64,000 nucleotides of DNA from Ichthyophis bannanicus (taxonomy: Eukaryota; Chordata; Amphibia; Gymnophiona; Ichthyophiidae), in contig CM066031.1 of the NCBI GenBank assembly GCA_033557465.1, positions 1,229,809,312 through 1,229,873,311 of the forward strand, written 5' to 3'. Shown piece after piece: positions 11,477-21,854 of the stretch. The position numbers and the translations under genes are program-made. The stretch's first letter is position 1. The number at the start of each line of letters is the position of its first letter. The notes under the pieces are model-generated. The model had not been told where the DNA came from. It did no database searches and was given only the letters and a program-made list of their open reading frames with translations.

Positions 11477-11573
11477 CATAAGTGAGGACTGACTTCCTGC
11501 TTGGTCCTGGAGAAAGAGTAGTTACTCACCTGTAACAGGTGTTCCCCAGGAGCAGCAGGAATCAGTCCTCACT
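11477..11573 (+). repeat. DIRS internal complementary region
   Basis: Bases 11477-11514 are the exact complement of the first 38 bases of the element (6107-6144). Bases 11515-11573 are nearly the complement of the last 58 bases (11783-11840). The two halves meet at AA (11513-11514), the complement of the TT found at both genomic junctions. This is the template for joining the ends into a circle. Confidence 0.93.
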
Positions 11574-11654
11574 ACCCTCCCTCCTCCCCTTGGAGTTGCA
11601 GTCATTCTTTTATCTGTTTGCTAACTTTTTTGCTGTCTTTTCGCTATGTCATCA

Positions 11655-11842
11655 GACTGAGCAAGATGGCACCCTTGAGCGGGAAGGGGACCACGCATGC
11701 GCGCTGCAATTCCCAAAGGCTTTCTTCGAAAGCTGGGGAAAATTGCTCCACGAGGGCTCCGTCGGCGCCGACGTCACCCATAAGTGAGGACTGATTCCTG
11801 CTGCTCCTGGAGAACACTGTTACAGGTGAGTAACTACTCTTT
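11655..11842 (-). repeat. Right inverted terminal repeat of the DIRS element
   Basis: Inverted partner of 6109-6275. It has an extra outer 26 bases including ACAGGTGAGTAAC, which also happens to be a good splice-donor sequence. The element ends ACTCT at 11840 and is followed by TT. Confidence 0.9.
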
Positions 11843-12951
11843 ACTGGCACAGAGTAGCTACACACCGTCACACTGCGCAAGTACTGTGCTCACTCTGAGG
11901 GTGCGGTGGGGCAGCCAGCACCAGGTCCACAGCACCTTCCATGGCAGAAATAGGCCATACTGCAGGTCCCCAGCAGTGCTAGTGTGTGAGAGAGGTAGTT
12001 CCTGCAGACACACCTTGGATACATCTGTATTGCCCAGTCAGGTGTAGCCCTTATGGACCCATAGGCGGATTAAGTACCACCACCCAACCCACCCCCTGGG
12101 GTTGAGGGTGGGAAACAGGGTCTCCCATCAACAGAGCCACATTCTACCTCCCTGCAATGTTGCCAGTAAGGGGGTCCATCAACCCCAGTCCTGCTGGGGA
12201 ACAGACACCCCTACAGAACAGGCAAACAGATCTGTACCAACCCCTAAAGCAATAGCAGACAGACAGTAGGCCTGGAAATGCCCAGATGCCCCCACCACTA
12301 TCTGACATTCAACAGCAGCAGGCCTCCAGCCGCTGCACCCAGCAAGGTGTTCCAGCAAGACACATACAAGCTGCAGACAGTCTGTAAGCTAGTCCATAGT
12401 GCATGTTCCTGGAGAAGATGCGTCCACCCAGAACTGGGCTGCCAGCATACACACCAAGCAGAAATTTCAGTGATTGGGCCCCAAAAGAAAACCCATAAAC
12501 ATCACACAAAAAAAATACTATATAGCACTATGGGGGTGCCTAGCCATGCTGTGGTCACTGCACAGTCAGGGTGAGAGTGATCCCCCAGCAGGACATGCTG
12601 TGGCCACCCTGTCTGTGCAGGTGGTGGCCGGGAACTACAATGTCCCAGCCAGTGCCCTATGCCCTGTGCAGATGCATCCTGGCCAGGCCACCCTGTCCGG
12701 GCTATACCCATGGTACCTTGCTCCTCATTATGCACATTGGCAGACCAATACTGGCAACAGTGCTGGCAGTGTGGGCTGTGGAGGGTGTTTGCAGCCACCA
12801 CACACTGGATAGACAGACACACACTCCCACACCTATGCCAGCATTGTACTACTATAGAGAGGTTTAGCAGCCCTGGCCACCACACCAGTCCTGGGCACAG
12901 CGCAGGCATGGATATGGTAAGCAATACTGTTGGGGGTCACCCCAGGGATCT

Positions 12952-13821
12952 GTGCTGGGTCTGCTGCTTTTTGACATATTCATAAATGACCTGGAAAGTG
13001 GAATAACGAGTGAGGTTATCAAATTTGCAGATGACACAAAACTTTTTAAAGTTGTTAAAACCCAAGAGGATTGTGAAAAATTGCAAGAGGATCTTGATAA
13101 ATTGGAAGACTGGGCATCAAAATGGCAGATGAAATTTAATGTGGACAAGTGCAAGGTTATGCACCTAGGGAAGAACAACCCAAACTATGGTTACACGATG
13201 CAAGGTTCCACATTAGGAACCACCACTCAGGAAAAAGATTTAGGCGTCATTGTGGATACCATGTTAAAACCCTCGGCCCAGTGTGCAGCGGCGGCCAAGA
13301 GAGCAAATAGAATGCTAGGTATGATAAGGAAAGGAATGGAAAATAAAACAAAAGATATTATAATGCCTCTATATCGTTCCATGGTGAGACCGCACCTTGA
13401 ATATTGTGTGCAATTCTGGTCGCCGTATCTTAAAAAGGATATAGCGATTTTAGAAAAGGTTCAGAGAAGAGCCACCAAAATGGTAAAGGGGATGGAAGGA
13501 TACTCCTATGAGGAAAGGCTAAAAAGGTTAGGGCTCTTTAAACTGGAAAAGAGACGTCTGAGGGGAGATATGATAGAAGTCTATAAATTAATGAACGGAG
13601 TGGAATGGGTAAACGTAGATCGATTGTTTACGTTATCAGAATATAGAAAGACTAGGGGACATGCAATGAAGCTACAGGGTAAACTATTTAAGACTAATAA
13701 AAGAAAATATTTTTTCACTCAACGTGTAATCAAACTCTGGAATTTGTTACCGGAGGATGTAGTAAAGGCTGTTAGTGTAGCTGGGTTTAAAAAAGGTTTG
13801 GACAAGTTCCTGGAGGAAAGG
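12952..13821 (+). pseudogene. CR1 reverse transcriptase, C-terminal part
   Basis: An uninterrupted frame of about 290 codons contains the FADDTKLF catalytic box near its start, [30 protein letters not shown] and [15 protein letters not shown], all typical of CR1-clade ORF2. Most of the RT N-terminus and the whole endonuclease are missing. The formal ORF runs to 13854, but its last residues come from the inserted L2 tail. Dead on arrival through 5' truncation. Confidence 0.9.
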
Positions 13822-14066
13822 AACAGACATAGGATGAATCGCTTTGATTATTGAATATATTCTTAGCACCTGTTCCTAATAACTTGTATCCATGCAGTAG
13901 TGTTACATATGTAAATAGACTGTAAATAGTTTCCCTTGTTATCCAAGTTCCTTCCCTTGTTATCTGTAAACTCATGCTTGTTATTGTACTGAGACTTTTT
14001 GTTCTATGTGAACCGCGCTGATGCCGAATAGTGCGGTATATAAGAGAATGTAAATAAAAATAAAAT
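13822..14066 (+). mobile_element. L2 LINE 3' tail nested in CR1
   Basis: The insert is flanked by AAAGG (13817-13821 and 14067-14071). The undisturbed CR1 at about 44050-44065 reads straight across this point. The insert ends with GTGAACCGCGCTGATG, GTGCGGTATATAAG and an AAATAAA-rich tail, the L2 3' end seen elsewhere in the window. Confidence 0.85.
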
Positions 14067-14572
14067 AAAGGTCCATAAACCATTATTAAGAAGTGACCAA
14101 AGATATCAATGCTTGACCCAGTACAAGCATTGTGGAACTTGTGTCTCTTGGGGAAACTGCTAGGTACATATGACCTAGATTTGCCACTGTTGGAAACAGA
14201 ATACTGGGCTTGATGGACCTTGGTCTGATCCAGTATGGCATATCTTATGTTCTTATGTTCCCCAGGGTGGTATACACTGTCAGAGACCAGACCTGAAGCA
14301 TACTCCACAGACATCAGAAAGGTGGCTATGATGGAGCTCAATCAGCAAACTGTGCTTAATGTAGGAATTGCTATCTGCCAGTACTCATAGCAAACGTTTG
14401 ATAGCTGTGTACCGTATCCCCAGGTGTAGGGTGGCATTTCTGAGGTATGCAAGTGGTAGTATTGGGAGATGCACGCAGGGCCCAATGTCCTGCCTCTCCA
14501 GGAGGCATTGGCTAATGGAGCCTGTGGGTGTGGGTGTGGGTGTGTCTGCCCCTGTTGGCTGCTGCTTTACGG

Positions 14573-14764
14573 CAGAGGTTCCCAACTCCAGTCCTCCTGT
14601 GCCAAACACTGTTCGGGTTTTCATGCTGTCCCTCATGAATATGCATGAGATATATCTGCATACCATGGGGGTGGTGCATAGATATGCAGCACAGGCATCT
14701 TTATTAGAGGCAGCATGGAACCTGAATGGTGTTTGGCCCTCCAGGACTGCATTTGGGAGACTCT
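14573..14764 (+). mobile_element. hAT-like MITE within copy B
   Basis: Starts CAGAGGTTCCCAACTCCAGT and ends with the inverted equivalent CTGCATTTGGGAGACTCT. Copies occupy the homologous position in C (18186-18377) and D (42837-43028), so insertion predates the spread of this Harbinger subfamily. CAGRG termini with approximate 8-bp flanking repeats suggest the hAT superfamily; this is inferred from the ends only. Confidence 0.6.
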
Positions 14765-15636
14765 TCTCTAGGTAATGCGCCTGTTTATGGTGTCTTTGCT
14801 CTAGTAGGGTAAAATGTAGGTGTTTTGGGCATGTTTACGTCATCTGCACTAAACGTTCTGTCTGTATTAGCATGTTGTAGTAGTGGGTAAAACATGGGGA
14901 CTGGGTTGGCAGACACCATAGCTGGGACTTGAACCTGTGACTTTCTGCTTCCAAACACACTGGTTGTGTGCACTGCACTGCACTGCACCACCGTGTTGCC
15001 ACAGAGACAGTGCATTCCCTGATGATACCATGACTGTTTGTCCGGCAGGGCCTGTTTGTTGTAGTGCATGCCACCCACCTACACAGGGCTACGCCATGGT
15101 CTGCTCTGGGCAGCTGCCACTGCCCCCTCCACCACCAGTACCCCTCTGCCACCATGCTGACATGCCCTTCTGCTGGTGGTGCGCAGTCTCAGGCCATCCA
15201 GTGTGCAGGTAGGCGGCTGCCTATGGTGCGTGTTCTGGGGTCGGGGTGCCTGCATAGTCGTCCGCGCTTCCCCCCAACACCGCCTGCCACTGTTCTGTGC
15301 CCTTGGAGGTACCTGCTGGGTACTATCCCCTGTGACACTGTGATAGACACGCTCATGCCCATGTTGGGCCTGCATCAGTTGCTGTCTGGCTGCTGTGCAG
15401 TTTCAGCATTCCTAGGTGCCACCTAGGCATCTGCCTATTCCTCACTGTGCCCCAGCTGCACCACAGCATGTGCCACCTGCAGCCCTCTGTATCCCCTTTC
15501 CTAGCATCTGTCCAGTTGCCCATTCCGACATGCCCGCCCTGCTGTTATGGAACATGTGCATGCCATAGGTAACATGTCCAATGGAGAGGAAAACCCTGAT
15601 CAGTGCTATTTCACTGTGGGATCATTCGCCTTGTAA

Positions 15637-16841
15637 AAGAACAGAGTGAATGTGCTGAAGATAACGGCAATTTTACAGAATATATTGAAAAAATCAGATT
15701 ATTGCCAAGAGTCATTTGAAAGTCATTTTAGTGATTTTGCTAAAGAAAAACTACTGCATACTTGCATTTATAAACTCATTTTCAGTTAGGGCCCGATTCT
15801 ATTCTGGACGTGCCGGCCCTCTCTGCACCCAGTCGGAACCGGTCGCACAGAGACGGGATTCTGATTCTGTGGAACACATCTAGCACCATGGGATCAGAAT
15901 CGCATCCAGACTTGTACGTACAGGCCGGGACCCTGATTCCAGTCAGCCTGCACGTACAGGCCTTCCCTGGCTAACTCAGTCAGGGCTCCTGAATGGAGCA
16001 GTGGCGCCATGGCATCCGGTTGCCATGGCACTGCTGCTCCATTCAGGAGCTGTGATCCCTGGCCGCTGGACGTAAATCTTCATTCCCCACATCCCTACCC
16101 CTGATCTGGATTCCCAAGGCTGCGGGGAATCACCTCTACCCCCTCCCACCTTTTCTGCACCACGGGCCTGCCATCCCCCACCGACTAGGGGAACTTATTC
16201 TACCACAGAGGTGGAATAAGTTCCCCATTCAGGCCGCCGACCCCAGACATACAGGGCCAACATTGGAATCGGCCCTGGACGTCCAGGGCCACCGATAGGG
16301 TTGCCAACTGGCCGGTTTTCAGCCGGCCTGGCCGGTTTTTCCACGGCCAGGCCGGCTGCCGGCGCAGAGGCAAAACCGTCCCTTTAAAAGCCGGTTTTTT
16401 TGCTCTGGCCGCAAGATCGGGAGCGGCCAGAGCAAAAAAAACGGCTTTTCTCCACTTCAGAGGGAGCCGGGGAAGCCCGCGCGAGGCCCCGGCTCCCTCT
16501 GAACAGCCACCAGCATGAAGAGCCTTTACCTTCACGCTGGCGGCTGTTCCTGTGAAGCCGCGAATGCTGGGATAGGTTAAAGGTTAAATAACGAAGGGCA
16601 ATCGATGTGTTTTGGTTTTCAGTTCATTACCATAATCAAACCTAATGTAGTCAACAACTTCACCCCATGGTTCCTAACCCAGGAAAGAGGGGTAATATCC
16701 TACCCCAAAGGTTCAGCTAGGGCAACTACTTTCAGAGTGGAAACCACTATATTTGCTTTAGTTTTCAGAACTTGATAGGTTTAGAGCCTTTGATCATCAT
16801 GGCTCTACTGCATAGGATCTAGATTGCTCTGGGAGCACTAA
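15637..16841. other. Segment between copies B and C, holding a hairpin cluster
   Basis: No gene seen. From about 15785 to 16560 the base composition becomes GC-rich and the sequence is dominated by inverted repeats (separate entry). Flanking parts are AT-rich and unrecognised. Confidence 0.7.
15985..16549. repeat. Series of six hairpins
   Basis: Arms seen directly: 15985-16014 with 16021-16050; 16188-16200 with 16214-16226; 16321-16334 with 16344-16357; 16386-16412 with 16423-16449; 16456-16472 with 16486-16503; 16501-16520 with 16530-16549. Loops are 6-15 bases. Three of them follow each other almost without a gap. It may be a foldback transposon or composite MITE. Confidence 0.85.
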
Positions 16842-16890
16842 GGGGTATGTTTACTAAACTGCGCTACTGTGCGCTAATGTGTGCTGTGCA

Positions 16891-16930
16891 ACATTAGCAT
16901 GCGCTAAGGTACCTTAGCGCACGCTAATGT
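16891..16930. repeat. Terminal palindrome of copy C
   Basis: Forty bases that read almost the same on both strands, centred on AAGGTACCTT, with one mismatched pair. Equivalent palindromes of different sequence lie at the same end of D and E. Confidence 0.9.
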
Positions 16931-17490
16931 CGTGTACGGGGCACAAATGTGCACGCTCATGTGCGCGGCGCTCATGTGTGCGGCGCGCTAATGTGCGATG
17001 AAGGCGGGGAAAGGCTCCCGGAGGGCGGAGGAAGGCTCCCCAGGGGCGGAGAGAAGGGGTCAATGGGTGGAGAGTGGGAGGGGAGAGGCTCCCCGCACAT
17101 TAGCGAGGCTGAAATCCGAGGCAAAAAATACCACGAGTGAAATCCTCGCGTTAGAGCCGATTTAAAGGGAAGAGAAACCATTTCTGTCAGCAATGTACAG
17201 CAAAACTAGGGAAACCTACAAAAAGTGATAAGTGTGATACATGTGCATGGTACAAAAGGGCAAATAAACAGTGAAAATGACCTCAAAAAAAGGGGAAAAA
17301 AACATAACCAAGCTGGCCAATAGTGATATCAATGGGTAACAGTAAAAAATACTTCCAAGAAAGCTCCAAAAAAAGAAATGATTTTTGGAAGGATCTACGC
17401 TCCGTCTACATACAAGGTGAATGAGCCCACAGTGAAATTGTGCAGAGCAGGGTTTCTGACTCCTTCGGCCAGGTTTCCTATCTCCAGGGA

Positions 17491-18240
17491 CTGCACTGTT
17501 TCTGTGGTCACAGTGTGGTGCAGTGAACCCAGCCAGTGTGTTCAGAAGCCAAAAGTCACCAGTTCAAGTCCCAGCTGGGGTTCCTGCCAACCCAGTCCCC
17601 ATATTTTACCCACCACTAAACCGTGATAGTAAAGACAAACCTTTATTGCAGAGAACATAAGCATGGTTCAAACACCTCTATTTTACCCTACAGAGCACAG
17701 ACACCAGAAACATGTGCATTACCTAGAGCAGAGTCCCCCAAATGCAGTCCTGGAGAGCCACATATCATTCAGCTTTGATGCTGTCTCCAGTATAAGGCCA
17801 TGTCAGCATGGTGGCAGAGGGGTACCGGTGGCAGAGGGGGCAGTGGCTGCTGCCCACAGCAGACAGTGGCCTCGCCCCCTTCACATGGGTGCAGTGCACT
17901 CCAACAGACAGGCCCTGTCTGACAAACAGCCATGGACTTCCCAGGGAATGCACTGTTTCTGTGCTAAGACGGTGGTGCAGCAGACGCAGCCAGTGCCTTT
18001 AGGACCAGAAGGTCACAGGTTCAAATCCCAGCTGGGGCTTCTGCCATCCCAGTCCCCATATTTTACCCACTACTAAACCGTGATAGTAAAGACGAACCTT
18101 TATTGCAGAGAACATAAGCATGGTCCAAACACCTCTATTTTACCCTATAGAGCACAGACACCAGAAACATGTGCATTACCTAGAGCAGAGTCCCCTAAAT
18201 GCAGTCCTGGAGGGCCACAAATCATTCACGTATATACTGT
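17491..18240 (+). repeat. Direct duplication of about 456 bp in copy C
   Basis: The block starting near 17491 repeats near 17947, including TTCAAGTCCCAGCTGGGG, CCTTTATTGCAGAGAACATA and the first bases of the hAT-like MITE. In the first unit the MITE breaks off after about 70 bases; in the second it is complete. Copy E shows the same arrangement (61396 and 61866); D does not. Confidence 0.8.
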
Positions 18241-18377
18241 TTCTAATAAAGATGTGTGTGTGTCATTTCCATGCGCCGCCCCCATGGTATGCAGATGTAT
18301 CTCATGCATATTCATTAGGGACAGCAGGAAAACATGAACAGTGTTTGGCCCACCAGGACTGGAGTTGGGGATCTCTG
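18186..18377 (+). mobile_element. hAT-like MITE within copy C
   Basis: Starts CAGAGTCCCC, ends GGGGATCTCTG, inverted terminal repeats of about 20 bp containing GCAGTCCTGG and CCAGGACTGG. Flanks ACCTAGAG and CTCTAGAG agree at six of eight positions, in line with an old 8-bp target duplication. Confidence 0.6.
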
Positions 18378-20728
18378 CTCTAGAGCAGCGTCCGAACAGG
18401 AGCAGAAAGAACCGCACCCACAGGCTACATTATCGAAAGCCTCATGGAGAGGTAGGATATCAGGACTTGCGTACAGCTCACAATATTAGTGCGTGCATAC
18501 CTTACCAATGCCTTCCTAAACCTGGGAATATGGTACACATATATGAAAAGGTTGCTATGATCACTGGCAGATAGCAATTCCTAAGTTAAGCACAATATGT
18601 GCATTGAGCTGTATCATACCAATATCTCAGATGTCTGTGGAGTGTGTTTCAGCTCTGGTGTCTGACAGTGTTCACCACCCTGGGGAGTGACCCCAACAGT
18701 ATTGCATACCATAGCCATGCATGCGCTGTGTCCAGGACTGGTGAGTTGGCCAGGACTGCAAAAACTCTCTATATTTGAACAATGCTGGCATAGGTGTGGG
18801 AGTGTGTGTCTGTCCAGCCAGTGTGTGGTGGTTGCAACACCTTACTCAGCCCACACTGTTTGCACTGTGTCCAGTGTTAGCTTGCCAATGTGCATAATGA
18901 GGAGCAAGGTACTGTGGGTATAGCTCGGACAGGGTGGCCTGGGCAGGATGCATGAGCACAGGGTATAGGGCAATGGCTGGGACATTGTAGTGGCCGGTCA
19001 CCACCTGCACGGACAGGGTGGCCACAGCATGTCCTGCTGGGAGGTCACTCTCACCCTGACTGAGCAGTCACCATGGCATGGCTAGGTCCCCCATAGTGCT
19101 AATAGCATCTCTTTCAAGTGATATATATGGGTTGCCTTTTTTGGGGCCCAATCACTAACCTATCTGCTTGGTGTGTGTGCTGATATCCCAGTTTTGGGTG
19201 CACACATGTCTTCCAGTAATATGCACTATGGACTAGCTAGCAGACTGTTTGCAGTTAGTATGTGTATGGCTGGAACACCTTGCAGAGTGCAGTGGCTGCA
19301 GATTCACTGTGCTTGCTGCTGGAGAATATCAGATAGTGGTGGTGGGCAGCTGAGCATTTCCAGGCCTCTTGTCTGTTGGGCTTCACTGTATGTTGTCTGT
19401 CCCCCAGCTGGACTGAGGTTGATGGTCCCCTCTACCAGCACCATTGCAACGATGTAGAATGTGGATCTGTTGGTGGGAGATCCTGAGCTCCAGAGGGAAG
19501 TTTGGGTAGTAATACATAATCTGCCTATGGGTCCAAAGAGCAGGCCTGTTCCCCCCCCGGTCACATAAATCATGTGGCCATGGCACCCACACAGAATATG
19601 CACTAGTCTGGGTGCATCAAAGTGCTCAAGGGCTAAACTTGACTGAGAAATCAAAGATGGACACAGGTGTATTTGGCAGTGTAGCTGCAAGACCAACCCA
19701 TCACACACTGGAACTGATGGGGACTCACACCATAGCCTATCTCAGATAGGCCACCTGCTGTGGACATGGTGCTGGGTGGCCCACCTCACCCTCAGGGTGA
19801 GCACAGGACCCGCACAATGTGACGGTCAGTATCTATCTGTGCCAGTAACACACATGCTCAGTACTCCCTACCAGGCTGAGGTGGTGTGGGGGTGCATACC
19901 CCATCCTGTGGTTATCTTTAGACTGCTGATTTGCATGTGCAGTGCATCATGGGTATGTGGGGTTTAACCCTATCCTGCCAACCACAGCAGACAGGTCATG
20001 TGGTGGGCTGCAGTCCAACTGTAGCCAGCCAGGAGGTTTTTTTTTTAGCAGCTATGGAGATATAGCCCATGGGTGACTGCACTGCCTGTGGAGCCAGAGG
20101 TCATGCGTTTGATGCCACAGTGGGGTTATGTGATAGGGTTGTCTCTGGAGTTTTCTTTTATAATTTAAATTGGTGCTGACACCAACAACACCCTCAGTGC
20201 TGTAGCCTGAAGGTGTCTCCAAAGCACCCTATAAGGTGCCCCAAAGGGAACATTATAAGGTGCCATGTTGGACAGTGCACCTTATTATGTGTCCTCAGGA
20301 GTGCCGCATAGGGTGCATGATGTGGCACCTTAGGTTATGCCAATGGGAGGGTGTGTTTGCTGGCAGCAGAATATTAAAAAAAAAAAGCCTCACAAAACAC
20401 TGCATATATTAAAGGGTCATGTCTCAGGCAGTCATATGCAAAAGCCGCAATGTGGCATTTAACCCATGACCCCTGTACCATCAGGTAATTTGTCAACCAA
20501 TGTGCTATACCTTTGCCAGTAGGTCTGTATGCCAGCACACATGCCTATGATTAACACACACTAATGTGGTACACGTACCTCCATTGTGTCATAATGTGCG
20601 ATACATAACCTATTGCGTGAGTCCAACGTTTAGGCCAGAAGGCCCCCTTCTACCCCCCCCCCAAACACTTATGGCATCCTGCATATCATTGCTGGATTCA
20701 CATTAAGATGGATTAATGAACATACCCC

Positions 20729-21141
20729 ATAGGCACACACAACCCCATATCAGAAGGGTGAATGACAGCCCACGTTGATGGGCTATCAGGACACCTTGGT
20801 GTAACTGTTTTGTCAGTCATTGCTACATGAAAGCGCATAGCACACTGGTACTGTTGGCCAAGTGTTCAAGACCCAAGTGTTCAAGACTCAAGTGTGTAAT
20901 CAACAAGGAAAATATCTAATTGTGTTTTTAAATGTCAGACACATCAGTGCAATGTGTGTCTGCATCACAGATCTATATAAATATTTTTGGCGACACCATA
21001 CCCTGTGCGGCAAACAAATGCGCGCGGCGTGGGCCAAACTGTGTGCGGTGCATGCGCTTCTTGTGCGCATGCGCAGGTGGTGTGCTGCGCATGCGCGCGA
21101 GTTGCGTCGTGCGTGCGGTCCTCATTTGAGACAGTGTTAAA
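20729..21141. other. Spacer upstream of the Myb-like exon
   Basis: No gene seen. It contains a near-repeat of CAAGTGTTCAAGACYCAAGTG at 20860-20895 and a CpG/GCGC-rich stretch at 21000-21115 (several TGCGC words) directly before the Myb-like ATG, which could be a relic promoter of the transposon gene. Confidence 0.45.
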
Positions 21142-21327
21142 ATGGCCACACAATCCAGGAAGCCTGCTTTCAACACCAGGGAGCTACGCTGCCTGGCACA
21201 ACTGATCACTGTGAGGCAGCACAAGCTATTCTCAGGCTCATCCAGGAGGCAGGACAAGATGAAGGTGCAGAGGGCATGGGAAAGGCTCACAAGGCGCTTT
21301 AACCGAGTGGCAGACTACCCACGTGAG
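21142..21327 (+). pseudogene. Harbinger Myb/SANT-like DNA-binding protein, first exon
   Basis: Sixty-two codons from an ATG at 21142 to a strong splice donor (GAG followed by GTAAGT at 21328). The peptide (RKPAFNTRELRCLAQLI, then KVQRAWERLTRRFN) matches the start of the Myb/SANT-like domains (Myb_DNA-bind_5 type) encoded as the second protein of Harbinger transposons, with the conserved Trp of the second helix and a basic stretch. In that superfamily the Myb-like protein helps carry the transposase to the nucleus and to the transposon ends. A downstream exon was not found; a satellite and other repeats fill the following sequence. Exon looks undamaged, but the gene as a whole is incomplete. 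Confidence 0.65.
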
Positions 21328-21854
21328 GTAAGTGTATGGGGACAGGTCAGTAGATCCATATATATATATGTCCAGTGTTGATTGTAGCTGTGCATGCTGC
21401 TGTGTGTAGGTAGTCATCTCAGTTATGTGTATCAGGTAAACCCACATGCCATATTGTCCAGATATCACATCTGAGTGGTTTGCCCTGTACCCAGGGGGCT
21501 AAGGACGTGATCACAGAGTTCCTCATGCCATCCTGGTGTCATGGCAGCTACTGCTGTTGATGTGCTACAACACACCGTAACACAGGTAGCCCATAGATCT
21601 GACTAAGGAAGTTTTCTAAACATCCTGCTGGTATGATGGGGTCTGCAGTTGCAGGGTAAAACATCTGCCCCACCCCCAGGGGCTGTGAAACGTGCCCAAA
21701 ATGGTATGTTAGACCCATTGGTGATATGAGTGTGTGTGGCCCAGCAGTCTGCCCTACCCCCACTTGCCCAGAAAGTCGAATAAAGTGGGTCCCCAGCACC
21801 CTTGCTGGTATGGAATATGCTGCTGTTGCTGTTTCCCAATCTACCCTACCCCCA
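21328..21854. other. Degenerate satellite-like sequence
   Basis: From about 21600 the sequence shows diverged relatives of the 93-bp unit that follows (cccag, then GGTGATATG, TGTGTGG, GCCC), so the array seems to have grown out of this older material. Nothing else recognised. Confidence 0.5.

Larger units (their letters stand above)
6107..11842 (+). mobile_element. Structurally complete DIRS-type retrotransposon
   Basis: About 5.73 kb with all the architecture of the DIRS order: non-identical inverted terminal repeats (6109-6275 and 11655-11840), gag, overlapping RT/RNase H and tyrosine recombinase frames, and an internal complementary region (11477-11573) that copies both outer ends. It sits inside Harbinger copy B. 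Homologous uninterrupted sites exist in A (about 2318-2355), C (about 19825-19850) and D (about 50003-50020), which place the junctions at a TT dinucleotide. DIRS elements replicate through a circular DNA that the recombinase inserts without target duplication, and no duplication beyond TT is seen here. Coding capacity is lost through several point lesions. Confidence 0.92.
12940..14267 (+). mobile_element. 5'-truncated CR1 LINE inside Harbinger copy B
   Basis: The octanucleotide CCCCAGGG occurs at both ends (12940-12947 and 14260-14267) and once in the empty site of copy C (near 18680), so it is a target duplication or duplication plus microhomology. The 3' end is two TCTTATGT octamers, like the short 3' repeats typical of CR1. 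Sequence between is about 90 percent the same as the CR1 at 43865-45000 on the other strand. An L2 tail interrupts it at 13822-14066. Confidence 0.88.
4876..15636 (-). mobile_element. Harbinger-type transposon copy B, inverted, split by insertions, one end missing
   Basis: The left terminus GGGGTATGTTTACTAAAC starts at 4876. The interior follows copy C in reverse order: tRNA-like repeats, then unique blocks, then the hAT-like MITE, then a segment ending near 15636 that matches D around 41955. The terminal palindromic end present in C, D and E is absent, so this side is truncated. Removing the DIRS element (5.7 kb), the CR1 plus L2 insertion (1.3 kb) and the small L2 tail leaves about 3.6 kb, the size of copy C. 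The left flanking trinucleotide is ATA. Confidence 0.75.
16842..20728 (+). mobile_element. Harbinger-type transposon copy C
   Basis: Left terminus GGGGTATGTTTACTAAAC preceded by TAA; right terminus a degraded AATGAACATACCCC followed by ATA. It is 3.9 kb, uninterrupted by LINEs or DIRS, and provides the empty-site reference for insertions in B and D. The left end has a 40-bp palindrome (16891-16930) and a purine-rich block; the right end has tRNA-like modules at 20066-20125 (plus) and 20457-20515 (minus). The flanking triplets do not match each other, so alternative end pairings should be considered. No coding sequence recognised. Confidence 0.72.
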
